Source: Ricinus communis
Taxonomy: Eukaryota; Streptophyta; Magnoliopsida; Malpighiales; Euphorbiaceae
Direction of reading: 5' to 3'
Assembly (NCBI RefSeq): GCF_019578655.1
Contig: NC_063256.1
Location: 10,354,001 to 10,418,000 of the forward strand
Length of the DNA: 64,000 bases
The notes under the pieces were generated by a model that saw only the letters and a program-made list of their open reading frames with translations, searched no databases and was not told the DNA's origin. Positions 11,206 to 21,457 of the stretch are shown one piece after another. A program made the translations under genes and the position numbers. The first letter of the stretch is position 1, and each line of letters starts with the position of its first letter.

Positions 11206-11796
11206 CTACTTGTCAAACTCCCATATGACGCCTCCATCCTCTGAAATACCAGAAAATACACATCGGTAACATGGCACAAGCTGTATTGACATTGCAAACA
11301 AATATCTCTGACAATACTTGCTCAAAGTTGCCAATTTCTTTCAGGTGTTCAAGATGTCATAGCTAAGTTAACATGCCAAGAACCATAAATAACAACTCAT
11401 AATCAATTTTAATATAGTCATTTGTGTCTCATCCATTCAAATAGTTACATTACACTTAGGGATGACTATTACCATCTTTTCCTTGCCTACTTCCTTCTTC
11501 TCTTTGTTTTGCAGGCAAGAAGAATAAGTTACTATACCTTTAACTTTCTTGTTTATCCAGATCTCAAGCAGCATACCAGCACCGATTCCACCAGCAATAC
11601 ATGCCCCATAGAATGCAATTGCGGAGGGCAGAGACCTACGGGGAAGGAAATAGTAGTCTGGAATTTGCCTAATCTTTTTAGGAAGCCGTTTCCTTATAAC
11701 CGATTTAGCACCAGCACTAGGGTCCTTCTGCAATTCACCGCCTATAGCTTTCCAATCAACCCCCTTGAATGGATCTTTTGGCTCTTCAGTCCCCAT
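11206..11796 (-). CDS. Conserved 97-aa single-pass membrane protein, unit 1 (intact)
   Basis: Two coding exons on the minus strand. Exon A, 11796-11538, starts MGTEEPKDPFKGVDWKAIGG and ends at AAAG|GTATAG. Exon B, 11240-11206, follows acceptor TTTCAG and adds ED.GVIWEFDK-type sequence (EDGGVIWEFDK, stop). The split codon joins in phase to give 97 residues. A basic stretch (KKRLPKKIR-like; here RKRLPKKIRQ) and PDYYFLPRRSLPSAIAFYG precede one helix, IAFYGACIAGGIGAGMLLEIWI, followed by NKKVK. The glycine-rich helix and small size recall accessory subunits of organellar membrane complexes, but this is inference and I cannot name the family. I chose the ATG at 11796 because the frame further upstream has only a GTG before the splice acceptor at 11823. 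A non-coding leader exon probably lies at 13140 to ~13240 (donor CAGAG|GTAATC). Confidence 0.8.
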
Positions 11797-14017
11797 CCCC
11801 AAACACCACGACACAGCTCAAATCTGTGAATTCAGAACGGAAAAATGAATGCAGCATGAATTATGATCCATGAAACTAATGTCCAACTAACGGGTAGGGT
11901 ACCCACCCATTTCAGGATATCCAAACACGAACTCAATTAAACTACACATACCCAAACTCGTCCCAAATCCCTTTAAAAGACTACTTATATTGTCCGAACC
12001 CGTCCCAAATCCAAATAGAAATACTTGCATACTAACCGAACCCACCCAAACTCGTTTAATATATAAATCTTAAATAAATTTTATGAATACTTAACGTATA
12101 GCAGGTACCTTACCATCTAAATACCCGTTTATATGAACATTTGAGCAATTGAACGATATAATCAGTTTTCATTGAACAAGATGATCGACATTGATAGTGC
12201 TAGAGCCTAAAGAGCACAAAAAATAGCATAAGCAACACGAGTAATAAATCAACCAGCTCAAACAATGAGGAAATGTCAGTGCCTTCCAATTAGAAATGGG
12301 TTAAGGTCAAAATGAATCAGAAAGTAAAAGATATGAAAGATGACTTCTTATTTACAAGAAACTAAAAAATACCAAAAAGGAAAGCTGGTAGAAAAACAAA
12401 AAAAAAAAAATTCAAAGAACAGGTATATATAATACTATAGAAAAACAAAGAACCATAAAGAATAACAAAACATGTACAGAACGAGAATTACTTGAACCTA
12501 ACCTTAAACGCACTACCAATGAATTCTAACCTTTGTGAACAAATATGAAGATGAAGACCGCTAATGATCTTTCAGTTTTATGTTTCGGATCAAGGAAGAA
12601 GAGATGAAGAACAATGTCTGAATTTAGTCAGTAACAGAAATTTCAAATCAATCCGTGTTTATGATTTTAGGGATTCTGGTTTTGTAGTTTAGAATTTAGA
12701 CTAACGATTTTGAAACACTTTTGATGGGCCAAGTTCCGTGGGGTGAGTTGGCAGTTGCTCACTCCATTTTAAGTATCGCCGGAAAATGTGACCTAATTGA
12801 GTTCTGTGTGAAAACTCACTGGAATAATAAAATTGAAATTTATCTCTTGATCTGTGATTAAATTAGATAAACTTAATAATACAGACTATAAGCAATAAAA
12901 GATTTATAAATTTAAAATTATTTAAACAATTAAGCCAACAAAAAATCCTAACCCTTTCTTCTTAAAAATCCAAATGTTAAAAACTCTCAGAGTGTTTCGC
13001 CCTAGCTAGCTCACCACACAAAAATATATTATCAATCTCACTGTAGCAATTTAAGTGGCATCATAGTCAAGTTTCTTCTCAAGACTTCGCAACTTTTTAA
13101 CTTAAATTACCAAAAATTACATGAGGAACAAAAGATTACCTCTGGAATCACCGGACCCGAAGTCTCTAGAGCAGCAACAAGTCAGGAAAAAAGGCAGGGG
13201 AGAGAGAAAGGAGCAGCCTAACGTTTGTATTGTAGAACAATATGCTGTAGCGCACCGTTTCATTCCAATTCGTTCAGTTAAGGGGTCATAAACGCGGCCG
13301 TTTCATGATGGGATGGCAAAATGGTAATTTCGAAGTAAATAATGGGTCATCTCATTCTCATCTAACGTGGCTACACTGAACGCAGCGACTGGACTGAAAT
13401 CGGTGTTGCTGAAGGACGAAGCAAAGGGAGCGTGTTTTTGACAAAGAAGAAGGGAAAAACACTTAAAAAGAGTGCAAAGGAAGAGAGCTCATAAAAATAT
13501 AGGAGAGGTCGTGAATTATTGACTGTTGTTAGTTTGGATTAATGGATTTTGTATCTCTGTTTCTTCCATTTTTCGTTCTGAAATTCGTGATTAAATTAAA
13601 GTACCCCAACTCCATGATCATTAGAAGTCTCTTCCACGAAACCATCATTCGCCACTACCACCATAATCATCATCAACATTGATCAGTTCCCTCTCCGTAA
13701 CCTCTTTTCTTCCTCTATAGACTACTAGTTTCTGCAATTTTATCTCCACGCTTCCATTTTTATTTCTTGTGTATACTTCACGAAACCAACAACCCCATTT
13801 GATTTTGTGTTGTCTTTTTCTTTATATTTCAATTATAGTTGGTCCCTTCTTCACTGTCAAGCGTCGGAGAAACCCATCTAATTAATCTACTGCATTTATT
13901 CAGTATTGACAGCCCACCTCTTCGCTAATTGTCCAGTGGAGCCGGACGTGGTATTTAAATGAGCCTTTTGAAACTGAATTGAGTTGTGGTGTCTCATACT
14001 ATTATTCAGTTTGCAAA
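11797..14017. promoter_or_regulatory. Leader intron of the 97-aa gene and divergent promoter shared with KLCR
   Basis: 11,824-13,139 looks like a long intron in the 5' leader of the minus-strand 97-aa gene. It is AT-rich and has no coding frame. The leader exon sits at ~13,140-13,240. From there to the KLCR start, the ~780 bp must serve both the leftward gene and rightward KLCR. A TATA-like TATTTAAAT lies ~60 bp before the KLCR ATG (at 58002-58010 in the intact copy). The whole promoter is repeated in all four copies with few differences. Confidence 0.55.
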
Positions 14018-14331
14018 ATGCCAGCTCTAGTCTCAGTTAAAACCCCATCCAAGACAACGCCATTGCACAGTTCCCTTCCTCAAAACGACGATCAAATCTA
14101 TAAAAACGACATCAAAACACCATCTCCGCTTCTAAAGCGAACCCCATCGCCCTCCTCCTCCAAAAAGACCCCAAATAAGCTCCCCGTCGACGAAAAACCG
14201 GATCTGGTTTCCCTTTTTGTTAAAGCTCGCCCGAGATACCATTGCTTCCGGTGATAACCCGAATAAAGCCTTGGATTATGCGTCGCGTGCGTCAGTATCG
14301 TTTGAAAGGTGTTCGGGTTCAGGTCTGGAAC
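14018..14331 (+). pseudogene. KLCR: KLCR 5' fragment, unit 1
   Basis: This matches the first ~104 codons of KLCR (ATG at 14018, MPALVSVKTPSKTTPL ...) and then stops matching at ...tctggaac, in the middle of a codon. It includes only the Ser/Thr/Pro-rich N-terminus and none of the TPR repeats. Compared with the intact gene at 58069 it has several substitutions and a +1 shift (tctggtttccc against tctgggtccc), after which the frame ends at 14254. The promoter and TATA are retained, so a truncated transcript is possible. Confidence 0.9.
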
Positions 14332-14352
14332 CTAAACCCTAAACCCTAAACC
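14331..14352. repeat. Three plant telomeric repeats at the unit junction (unit 1)
   Basis: About three contiguous CCCTAAA units sit exactly where KLCR homology ends and the foreign segment begins. CCCTAAA is the common plant telomere repeat. The same junction occurs at 28951 and 43633. Confidence 0.9.
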
Positions 14353-17300
14353 AATAAATCCTCTCAGCACATTGGATTTTGGAAGGCCCTTAGCTTATAG
14401 GAGTGATCTTCTTGTTTAAGATAGGGTTCAAAAACATACCATACCACCGGGAAATTGTATTTCAAAGTAATAAATGTGAATGCTCCCTCTGAACTTCATA
14501 ATACAAACAGAAATCACATACCATACTAGAACAAAAACCACTGGTGAATAACATAACCATGACAAGTATTCAATTATATCAAGCATAAATCAACATTACA
14601 AATAGCAGGTGGGTTCATTTATTTAAGAAAAGATAAAATGTGAAAAGAACTCCGCAGAAAATCCGCTGGAGTAGAACTAGTTGATATATGACTCAAAAAC
14701 TACCAACAAGGCCACTGTACGTAAGTCATAAGCAAGACTTCCCATATGTCAATATGATAACCAAAACCAAAGATAATAAGGACTTTTTGTGCAAATAATC
14801 AATCAATCATATAACAGAGGACCATTTAATCTAAATCTTCTTGAAAATATTGAGATATGCACAATCATGAATGTTAACCTGAAAATTGTTTTATAAATAC
14901 AAAACTTATTTACAGGACGAAGAAAAGAGGACAAAAATATTTTTTTTTAATTTTTTTAAATATCACAATTTTACTCAGCAAAAACAACAGTACACGAAAA
15001 TCCATGAGCAAATGCCTAAGCGTTGAAAAATAGAGGCATATTTTGTTTACTCTTAAATATTCTTCTTGCATAAACTCAAAAGAAAAAAAAATTCTGGTAG
15101 AAAACATGCTAGTTAATTTATGACCAAAGCATCACTCCAAGTTGCAGAGGATAACAAAAGAGTACCTTCATCACAAAATTACACATCTAAAAGTAAAATG
15201 ACTATTTAAGTTCATGTACAAACTGAGAAAGAAAAAAAATTATCACCAACTAAAATCAAAACAAACATACGAGATCAAGCACAAGCAAAAATATACTAAT
15301 ACCAAAGAAGAACAGATATTGTAAATCAGACCATAAATTTGTAATTACTTAAGAATCCATAAAGAATATAATAATCCTTATGTGGAGAGAAAAGCACACC
15401 CTAATTGATGAGAACATAAGGAAAGCCCTCTAACAACCAACACGATAAGCTAAAGTAATTAAAGCGTATAATTTAGAAACTGCACCCAATTTCCGAGCAA
15501 ACAGATTGAATATTTATGTGAGATTAAAAAAAATTAGGCAGAAAATTAAAGATAGAAAGGTAAAGAGAGTAAAAGAGAAGAGTACAAACCAAAATATGGA
15601 TTGAATCCGTGCAAAACTGGACGTAAATGAGCAACTAGTTATTTTGTATTGTATTATTGGGTACATCTGGTTGAATTCATTGAAGAAAAGCTGTAAAATT
15701 AAAAATAAATAAGATCATAATGACAGCATGAATCAGACTCCCCATAAAATAAATTACGGCTAAGATTCAAAATCATATACATAAACAGATGGATTCACAT
15801 GGCTTTGTTATAAATAAGAACCTAATCTGTTTGGAACATCAAAATAGAACTCGAATCCATTAACTGGTAGATCAAGCATCAAATCAAACATATACCACCT
15901 ACAGATCTCGAAATCTGATATATACGATCAAAATAATTTTAAATCAGGCAAGCAAAGGACACAGATTCAAACGGTAATAGATCAAAACCTTAAATGAACT
16001 TCAAGATCTTAAGATCAACAAACAAAAGAATTAACAACTGAATTAAGCAATCTCTATATCACCTATCGAGAAAGAGAACAGATCGAAACAGTAATCGAAT
16101 TTGAAATGAAACAAAAAAAAGAAAGAAGTTAGGGATTGAAGAAGAGGATAAGTGAGTTTACCTGAGAGAACAGCCAGAGAGAGCAAATGAAGGGATCCAC
16201 GCACCTTCCTCCCCACAGAGATGAGGAAATTTTGAAAATGTGAGAGAGATTGTATATTTACTCGTTTTAAGAGATTGTATATTTATAGGACCTTTTTTTT
16301 TCTCCCTCAGATCGCCTTCTTTTTTAGTTTATTTTTCCGGTTAAGCGTATTTTTTAAGCTTCTTTTTCTTTCCTTTTTTCTTTTTTCTAAATAAACTCGC
16401 TTATTCTAACTGACGCCGTTATGACGGCACAAAGGGTAATTTGCTCCCTATATTTAGACTGAATGACCAATTTATTTATTTTAAATTTTATGACCAATTA
16501 GTCACGTACTTAACAATTATAGTCAAACTATCTATTTTTTCTCGACCACCATGTACGAGTAAACTTAATTGCATTTTTAATTATAATAAATAATAAAAAA
16601 TTAAATTTAAAGAGAAACAATCAAAATAAACTAAAACAAGCTAGGATTAAAAGAAAGCAAGAAGCATTTTTATAAATTTGTTTTATAACAGCAACCATTA
16701 GATCAAGAACTAAGATCTCATTTAAATTTAGTTGGAGACTGAAATGTGTTTAGAAAGGAGAAATCTATTTCTAATTCATAGATAGGGATCCTTGATCTCG
16801 AGACGTGGTTAATATTTTGTGAAGAAATCACTAATCAAGATTTAAAATTCACCTACTCATTTCAAAGTTTGTGATCACCCACCCTGCTACTCAGATTCTT
16901 TGATATTTAAATTTATTACTAAATAAATATTTTAATATAAATAAAATTTCAAACTAAATCTCCTTAATTTATATAAAAATATGAGCAACTGAAATCTGAT
17001 AAACTAAAAAGTTAACATTGAAAATTTCTTTATTTACACAAGTTTAACATTCAAAAAAAATATATACTGGTGACTCTTTCTAGTGTTTAGTTTTTCTAAT
17101 CCTTCTTTTACATATGATTTATTATTATTATTATTTTATAGGAAAAATATATTAAAAAAAGTAAACTCTAAAAGTAATATCTCGAGTTCAAGACAACTCT
17201 CTTCCGGCATTATATGAGTTCTTATTTTTATAGTGATTATATGAAAGTAAGTATCATGTTGGATAGTCGATAACTCGTTGACCCTCCAATCAACCCGATT

Positions 17301-17540
17301 ATGAAACAAAAAAACAAGGGCCGAAACACAAATGAAATTGGGGTGGACAATAACATCCGAAAATGGAAGTCGACAAAATTCAGTTCTACAAAGAAAGTGG
17401 GAGGATTTATGAATTTAGAAGGCGACAACAACGATAATAACACATATCGCCCCACCGTAGTGGTCCCCGAGGAATGCTACTTTGAAAAACACCGGTAAGA
17501 CTCGTGATCCGTTGACACCAAAAGGACCATCGATGCCTAG
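14353..17540. other. Truncated 5' part of an unidentified minus-strand gene, plus flank (unit 1)
   Basis: A minus-strand TATA at 16280-16287 and a leader exon ending CTCTCAG|GTAAACTC at 16162 are followed leftward by AT-rich intron-like DNA. A second possible non-coding exon lies near 15,596-15,690 (acceptor TTTTACAG, donor near a GTTTGTAC). No coding exon with known similarity was found before the segment is cut at the telomeric repeats. To the right of the TATA (16,300-17,540) is AT-rich flank that ends at the retroelement target site. Confidence 0.5.
16162..16287 (-). promoter_or_regulatory. Minus-strand TATA box and leader exon (unit 1)
   Basis: Read on the minus strand, TATAAATA at 16287-16280 is followed ~30 bp later by a probable start site and an ~85-nt CT-rich leader ending at a strong donor. 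The string gagattgtatattta occurs twice around the TATA box. Transcription would run towards the KLCR fragment, antisense to it. Confidence 0.5.
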
Positions 17541-18055
17541 TGTCACCGTATATTTCCCCTTCTCGAGAAGGTTCAGTGGCTCAAGAAGCCTCCAGGAGTT
17601 TGCTACAAAGCAAGGGAGGATTCTAGAACATTCTAGAATCATCCTGGAAGGATCCGGAAGCATCTAGAATAATCTAGAAGCTTGTAGAATGTGTAGATAA
17701 GTATGAAAATATATAGAACATTCTAGATACTTAATCTTAGCATTAGATTGAATGTATCCTCACCGTCCATTGAGGAGGTGGAGGCCTATATATAGCTTAG
17801 AGAATTCATTTGTAAGCATGAAGCAAATCAAGTTGCAATTAAGTTGTAATTAAGCAATTCAAGCTTAATAGAAGAGCAAGTAGTTTCTCTCTCTAAAAGC
17901 TCTCTCTCTCTAAGCTTTCTTAAGCTCTCTTTTGTTCTTTTTGCCATCCTAGCTAGCATTTTGCCTAGCATTTGAAGGTGACTAGCTTACTTGTTTCCGC
18001 GAGAAAGTAGCTAGTGTCGCACGGTTCGTTGGTAGAAAACACCAAGCCCGTGACA
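17541..18055 (+). repeat. 5' LTR, unit 1 element
   Basis: 515 bp from TGTCAC to GTGACA. It is shorter than the other 5' LTRs (536 bp) through small deletions near both ends, including 8 bp at ~17,977. U3 holds heat-shock-element arrays (17621-17638, 17716-17727) and a TATA at 17787-17794. A CT-rich stretch lies downstream. Confidence 0.93.
17621..17638 (+). promoter_or_regulatory. Perfect four-module heat shock element in the LTR
   Basis: TTCTAGAACATTCTAGAA fits nTTCnnGAAnnTTCnnGAAn exactly, about 150 bp upstream of the LTR TATA box. A second, three-module site (GAAcaTTCtaGA) lies at 17716-17727, ~60 bp upstream of TATA. HSF trimers bind such arrays. The Arabidopsis ONSEN LTR uses similar sites for heat activation. 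Heat response here is inferred. Confidence 0.75.
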
Positions 18056-18057
18056 GT

Positions 18058-18070
18058 TGGTATCAGAGCA
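18058..18070 (+). other. Primer binding site (tRNA-iMet), unit 1
   Basis: tggtatcagagca starts 2 bp after the 5' LTR and is complementary to the 3' end of plant initiator methionine tRNA, the usual primer for plant Ty1 and Ty3 elements. Confidence 0.92.
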
Positions 18071-18089
18071 AGGTTAAACTATCGTTGAA

Positions 18090-20528
18090 ATGGCAAAGAC
18101 ATCAGGAGCAAGTGAGGCTACTAGAGTTCCGGAGGAGGTAAGGCAACTCCAGAGTGAGGTTGTGAAGGACCAGCCGGAAGCGTCCAAGCCACCAAGGAAT
18201 GAGAGAGGAAGGTTGAGGGATGTTGTGTCTGACATGGATGCCAGGCTAGCCAAGGTAGAGCTAACTGTGGTCGAGGGACAAGATACGTTCTGGGATTTAG
18301 AGCAACGCATCGGGGAGCTCGAGAATGGAAGAGAAGAGCTTCAAGAGGGGATGCAAGCCGCCTTGAACGAGGGATGTCCAAGTGTCAAGATCAAGCCAAG
18401 ACCGTGGAGAAAACTCTCCTTGCCGAGGTTATGACATTGAGGGAGATGCTTGATGGAATGGTTGCTAGGTTGGTGGCAACAGAGGAAGAGCTTATCCTAT
18501 GTAAGAAGGCAGCTATCCAGGGAAGTGGAAGCGTGCCAATGATAGTCTCTACTCCATCGAAGTTAGATGTTCCGAAGCCTAAAGCTTATAAAGGCTCGAG
18601 GAACGCGAAGGAAATTGATAACTTCCTATGGAGCTTGGAGCAATACTTCAAGGCACTTGGCTTAGTAGAAGAAGCCAAGAAAGTTGACGTTGCCGCACTC
18701 TTCCTAGAAGATACCGCAATGTTATGGTGGAGAAGGAAGAGTGGCGACATGGAAAAAGGGACATGCACCATTAGCTCGTGGGGAGAATTCAAGGAAGATT
18801 TGAAGAAGCAGTTCTACCCCGAGAATGCTATTCGCGATGCAAGGGCCAAGTTGCGGCGACTCTCACATACAGGAAGTATTAAGGAGTATGTTAAAGAATT
18901 CACCGACACACTCCTTGAGATTCCCAGCTATACCGATGAAGAAGCCTTGTTTGCATTTAAGGATGGGTTGCGGATTTGGGCAAGGTTGGAGTTGGAGGCC
19001 GTGGTGTCCAAGATCTCAACACCGCCATTGCCATGGCCGAATCCTTGATAGAGATCGGGAGGCAAGACAAGCACAAGCCCCGACCAAGAAAGGAACGACG
19101 AACGGAAAGAATGGGGAGATCGCCACCACAAAAGGGAAGGCTCCTGCAGTTTGACAAACCCGGAGAGGGAGGCAACCATGGCAACAAGGATGACAAAGGT
19201 GGAGAAAAGCCCTCGTATCAAGTGTTTCTTCCATGATGGACCACATAAGGCGAGAGAGTGCCCTACGAAGAACAAGCTCTGCGTTGGTCAAGAAAGGGAA
19301 GAACACCAGTGCAAGAGGAGTCCAAGATGGGGTCCCTGCTACTTCTCGGTGCCATCAAACCAAATTTGAGATGCCCAAGTCCGAAAAGAAGGGCCGGTTA
19401 TTCGTGGAAGCAAAGGTTGGAAGCCGTACGGTAGAAGCATTGATGAATCGGGGCTAACAACAACTTCCCTCGAGGTAAAAGAGGCGGAAAGACTTGGCAT
19501 CAAGTATGCAAAGGAGCAAGGGTGGCTCAAGGTTGTGAACTCGGCGCAACATGTGGGTTTCGCGAGACGTCAAAGTAAGCCCTCGGTGAGTGGTTTGGCC
19601 TCTTGGATTTTTCCATTATAACGATGGATGATTATGAGATGGTGCTTGGCATAGAGTTTCTGGATAAAGTGAATGCATTCCCACTTCCTTTTGCCAACAC
19701 CATGTGTATCTTGGAGCAAGGGAATACTTGCATGGTACTGTTGAAACGAGAAGCCAAGGTAAAAGCCATGAAGATCTCGGCCATGCATTCTCGGCGGGTA
19801 GAGAAGGCTCAACCGTCATTCCTTGCGGCACTAAAGGAAGAAGTGGCAATCTCGCCACATACAGGGGTCCTAGATGAGTTTGGGAACGTAATGCCTGCTG
19901 AATTACCGAAGAAGCTCCCACCGAAGAGAGAGGTGGATCAGAAAATGGAGCTGGTAGAAGGTACGAGGCCTCTTACAGCAGTCCCTTATAGCATGGAACC
20001 CCTTGAGTTCGAAGAGTTACGGAGGCAACCAAAAGAGTTGTTGCATGTTAGCCACACTAATCCATCCAAGGCTCCGTGTGAACCACCGGTACTCAAGCAA
20101 AAGAAGCCAACTCCGAAGCAAGTAAGATGGCAAGCATCCCTTGCGGAGTCCGATTCTGTGAAGGAGTACAAGCCGAGAAAGGCAAACTTAGTGGCCGATG
20201 CGCTAAGTAGCAAGGCAAAGTTAGCTTCCACCACTAATGCTAACTTTCCTTCGTTGGATCAAGGCAAGGTGGAACCAAACAAGCCCGCCGAATTGTTAAA
20301 GCCATTACCGAAGTACAAGGGATGGCATGAGAAAGCCGACAAGGCATGTGCTCCTCTAACCAAGGCCGCCAAGAGAATGAAGAAGTGGGCGGATGGAAAG
20401 AAGAGTCACTCAGAGTTTGAGGAGGAGGCTTAGTGATGGTAAAGTTCCTTCCCATCAAGGCCAAAGATTTGCCAAGGAACTTCAAGGGCATAATCAAGGC
20501 ATCTGACGGAGGCAGCCGTCGCCAGAAT
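18090..20528 (+). pseudogene. gag-pro and pol remnant, unit 1 (frameshifted)
   Basis: The ATG at 18090 opens the same protein as in unit 2. The frame is lost near 18,372 (one G short in the run before the second MSKCQ-type block), re-entered at 18374-19048 (Gag capsid region), and broken again through the basic linker, zinc knuckle and protease. At the knuckle the second Cys-containing codon reads CCATGATGG instead of CTGTGATGG. The protease DTG codons read aatcgggg. The last open stretch is 19603-20433. No functional polyprotein can be made from this copy as written. The unit 2 entry describes the domains. Confidence 0.88.
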
Positions 20529-20529
20529 G

Positions 20530-20540
20530 AGTGGGGAGAA
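20530..20540 (+). other. Polypurine tract, unit 1
   Basis: agtggggagaa directly precedes the TGTCAC of the 3' LTR, where plus-strand synthesis would be primed. Confidence 0.8.
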
Positions 20541-21067
20541 TGTCACAGCCCGCATATTTCCCCTTCTCGCACAAAGGTTCAGTGGCCCAAGAAGCCTCCA
20601 GAGTTCGCTACAAAGCAAGGGAAGATTCTAGAACATTCTAGAATCATCTAGAAGGATCTGGAAGCATCTGAAACAGTCTAGAATAATATAGAAGCTTGTA
20701 GAATGTGTAGATAAGTATGGAAATGTATAGAACATTCTAGATACTTAATCTTAGCCATTAGATTGAATGTATCCTCACCGTCCATTGAGGAGGTGGAGGC
20801 CTATATATAGCTTAGAGAATTCATTTGTAAGCATGAAGCAAATCAAGTTGCAATCAAGTTGTAATTAAGCAATTCAAGCTTAATAGAAGAGCAAGTAGTT
20901 TCTCTCTCTAGAAGTTCTCTCTCTCTAAGCTCTCTTTTGTTCTTTTTGCCATCCTAGCTAGCATTTTGCCTAGCATTTGAAGAGTAAGGCTGACTAGCTT
21001 ACTTGTTTCCACGAGAAAGTAGCTAGTGTCGCACGGTTCGTTGGTAGAAAACACCAAGCCCGTGACA
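20541..21067 (+). repeat. 3' LTR, unit 1 element
   Basis: 527 bp. The heat shock element is conserved at 20626-20643. It shares with the other 3' LTRs a set of ~13 substitutions and a 10-bp deletion that distinguish it from all 5' LTRs. Confidence 0.93.
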
Positions 21068-21457
21068 CAGGGTTTGAGATGATGTTGTGTTGGTATACTT
21101 TCGGACTACACATCACAACATGTAAGCCAAATCAAATGTAATCCTTAACAAACATTCTGCCAGATTTAATTCATTTAACCAAATAGACCGCTGATTCATT
21201 GAATAGCTATAATAAGGGAGCAACGTAATTGTTAACATTACTCCTCTTCTTGTTATTTATCTTGCAAGCACTTGAACAAATCCAGCGATCCTTCCGTTTT
21301 GAATTATCATCAACAGGGATAATGAAAAGTTCTTTGTTTCTTTAGTTAAGAAAACAAAAATCAAATTATCAAGCTATCTTGGATAATGGCCGATAAGGGC
21401 GGGCTTTTTCTCGAAAGGATGATTAGTCTTGAATGCTATATTCTTTGGTCAAAGCGG

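Larger units (their letters stand above)
17541..21067 (+). mobile_element. Non-autonomous Ty3-type LTR retrotransposon, unit 1 (3,527 bp)
   Basis: A complete LTR-PBS-gag/pro-PPT-LTR structure. LTRs (17541-18055 and 20541-21067) start TGTCAC and end GTGACA, a perfect 6-bp terminal inversion. The PBS tggtatcagagca matches initiator-Met tRNA. A purine tract abuts the 3' LTR. The inside keeps gag, a CCHC knuckle and a DTG protease, then a collapsed pol. This matches what has been called TR-GAG: non-autonomous elements that need proteins from a full relative. Flanks share CTAG (left cctag; right ctag, seen clearly in units 2 and 3), probably what remains of a 4-5 bp target duplication. Confidence 0.93.

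Noticed and set aside
11422..11829. Plus-strand 135-codon frame over the 97-aa gene, repeated in other units
   Set aside because: It mirrors the minus-strand exon and crosses its intron. The minus-strand protein has splice sites and conserved features; the plus-strand one does not.
18121..19306. Several long minus-strand open frames inside the gag region (and equivalents in units 2 and 3)
   Set aside because: They are antisense shadows of the GC-richer gag-pro coding sequence, without family signatures or start context.
17541..21067. A full autonomous Ty3 or viral element
   Set aside because: No RT YxDD core, RNase H or integrase catalytic residues and no envelope-like frame are present. 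Only gag, protease and pol edges remain.
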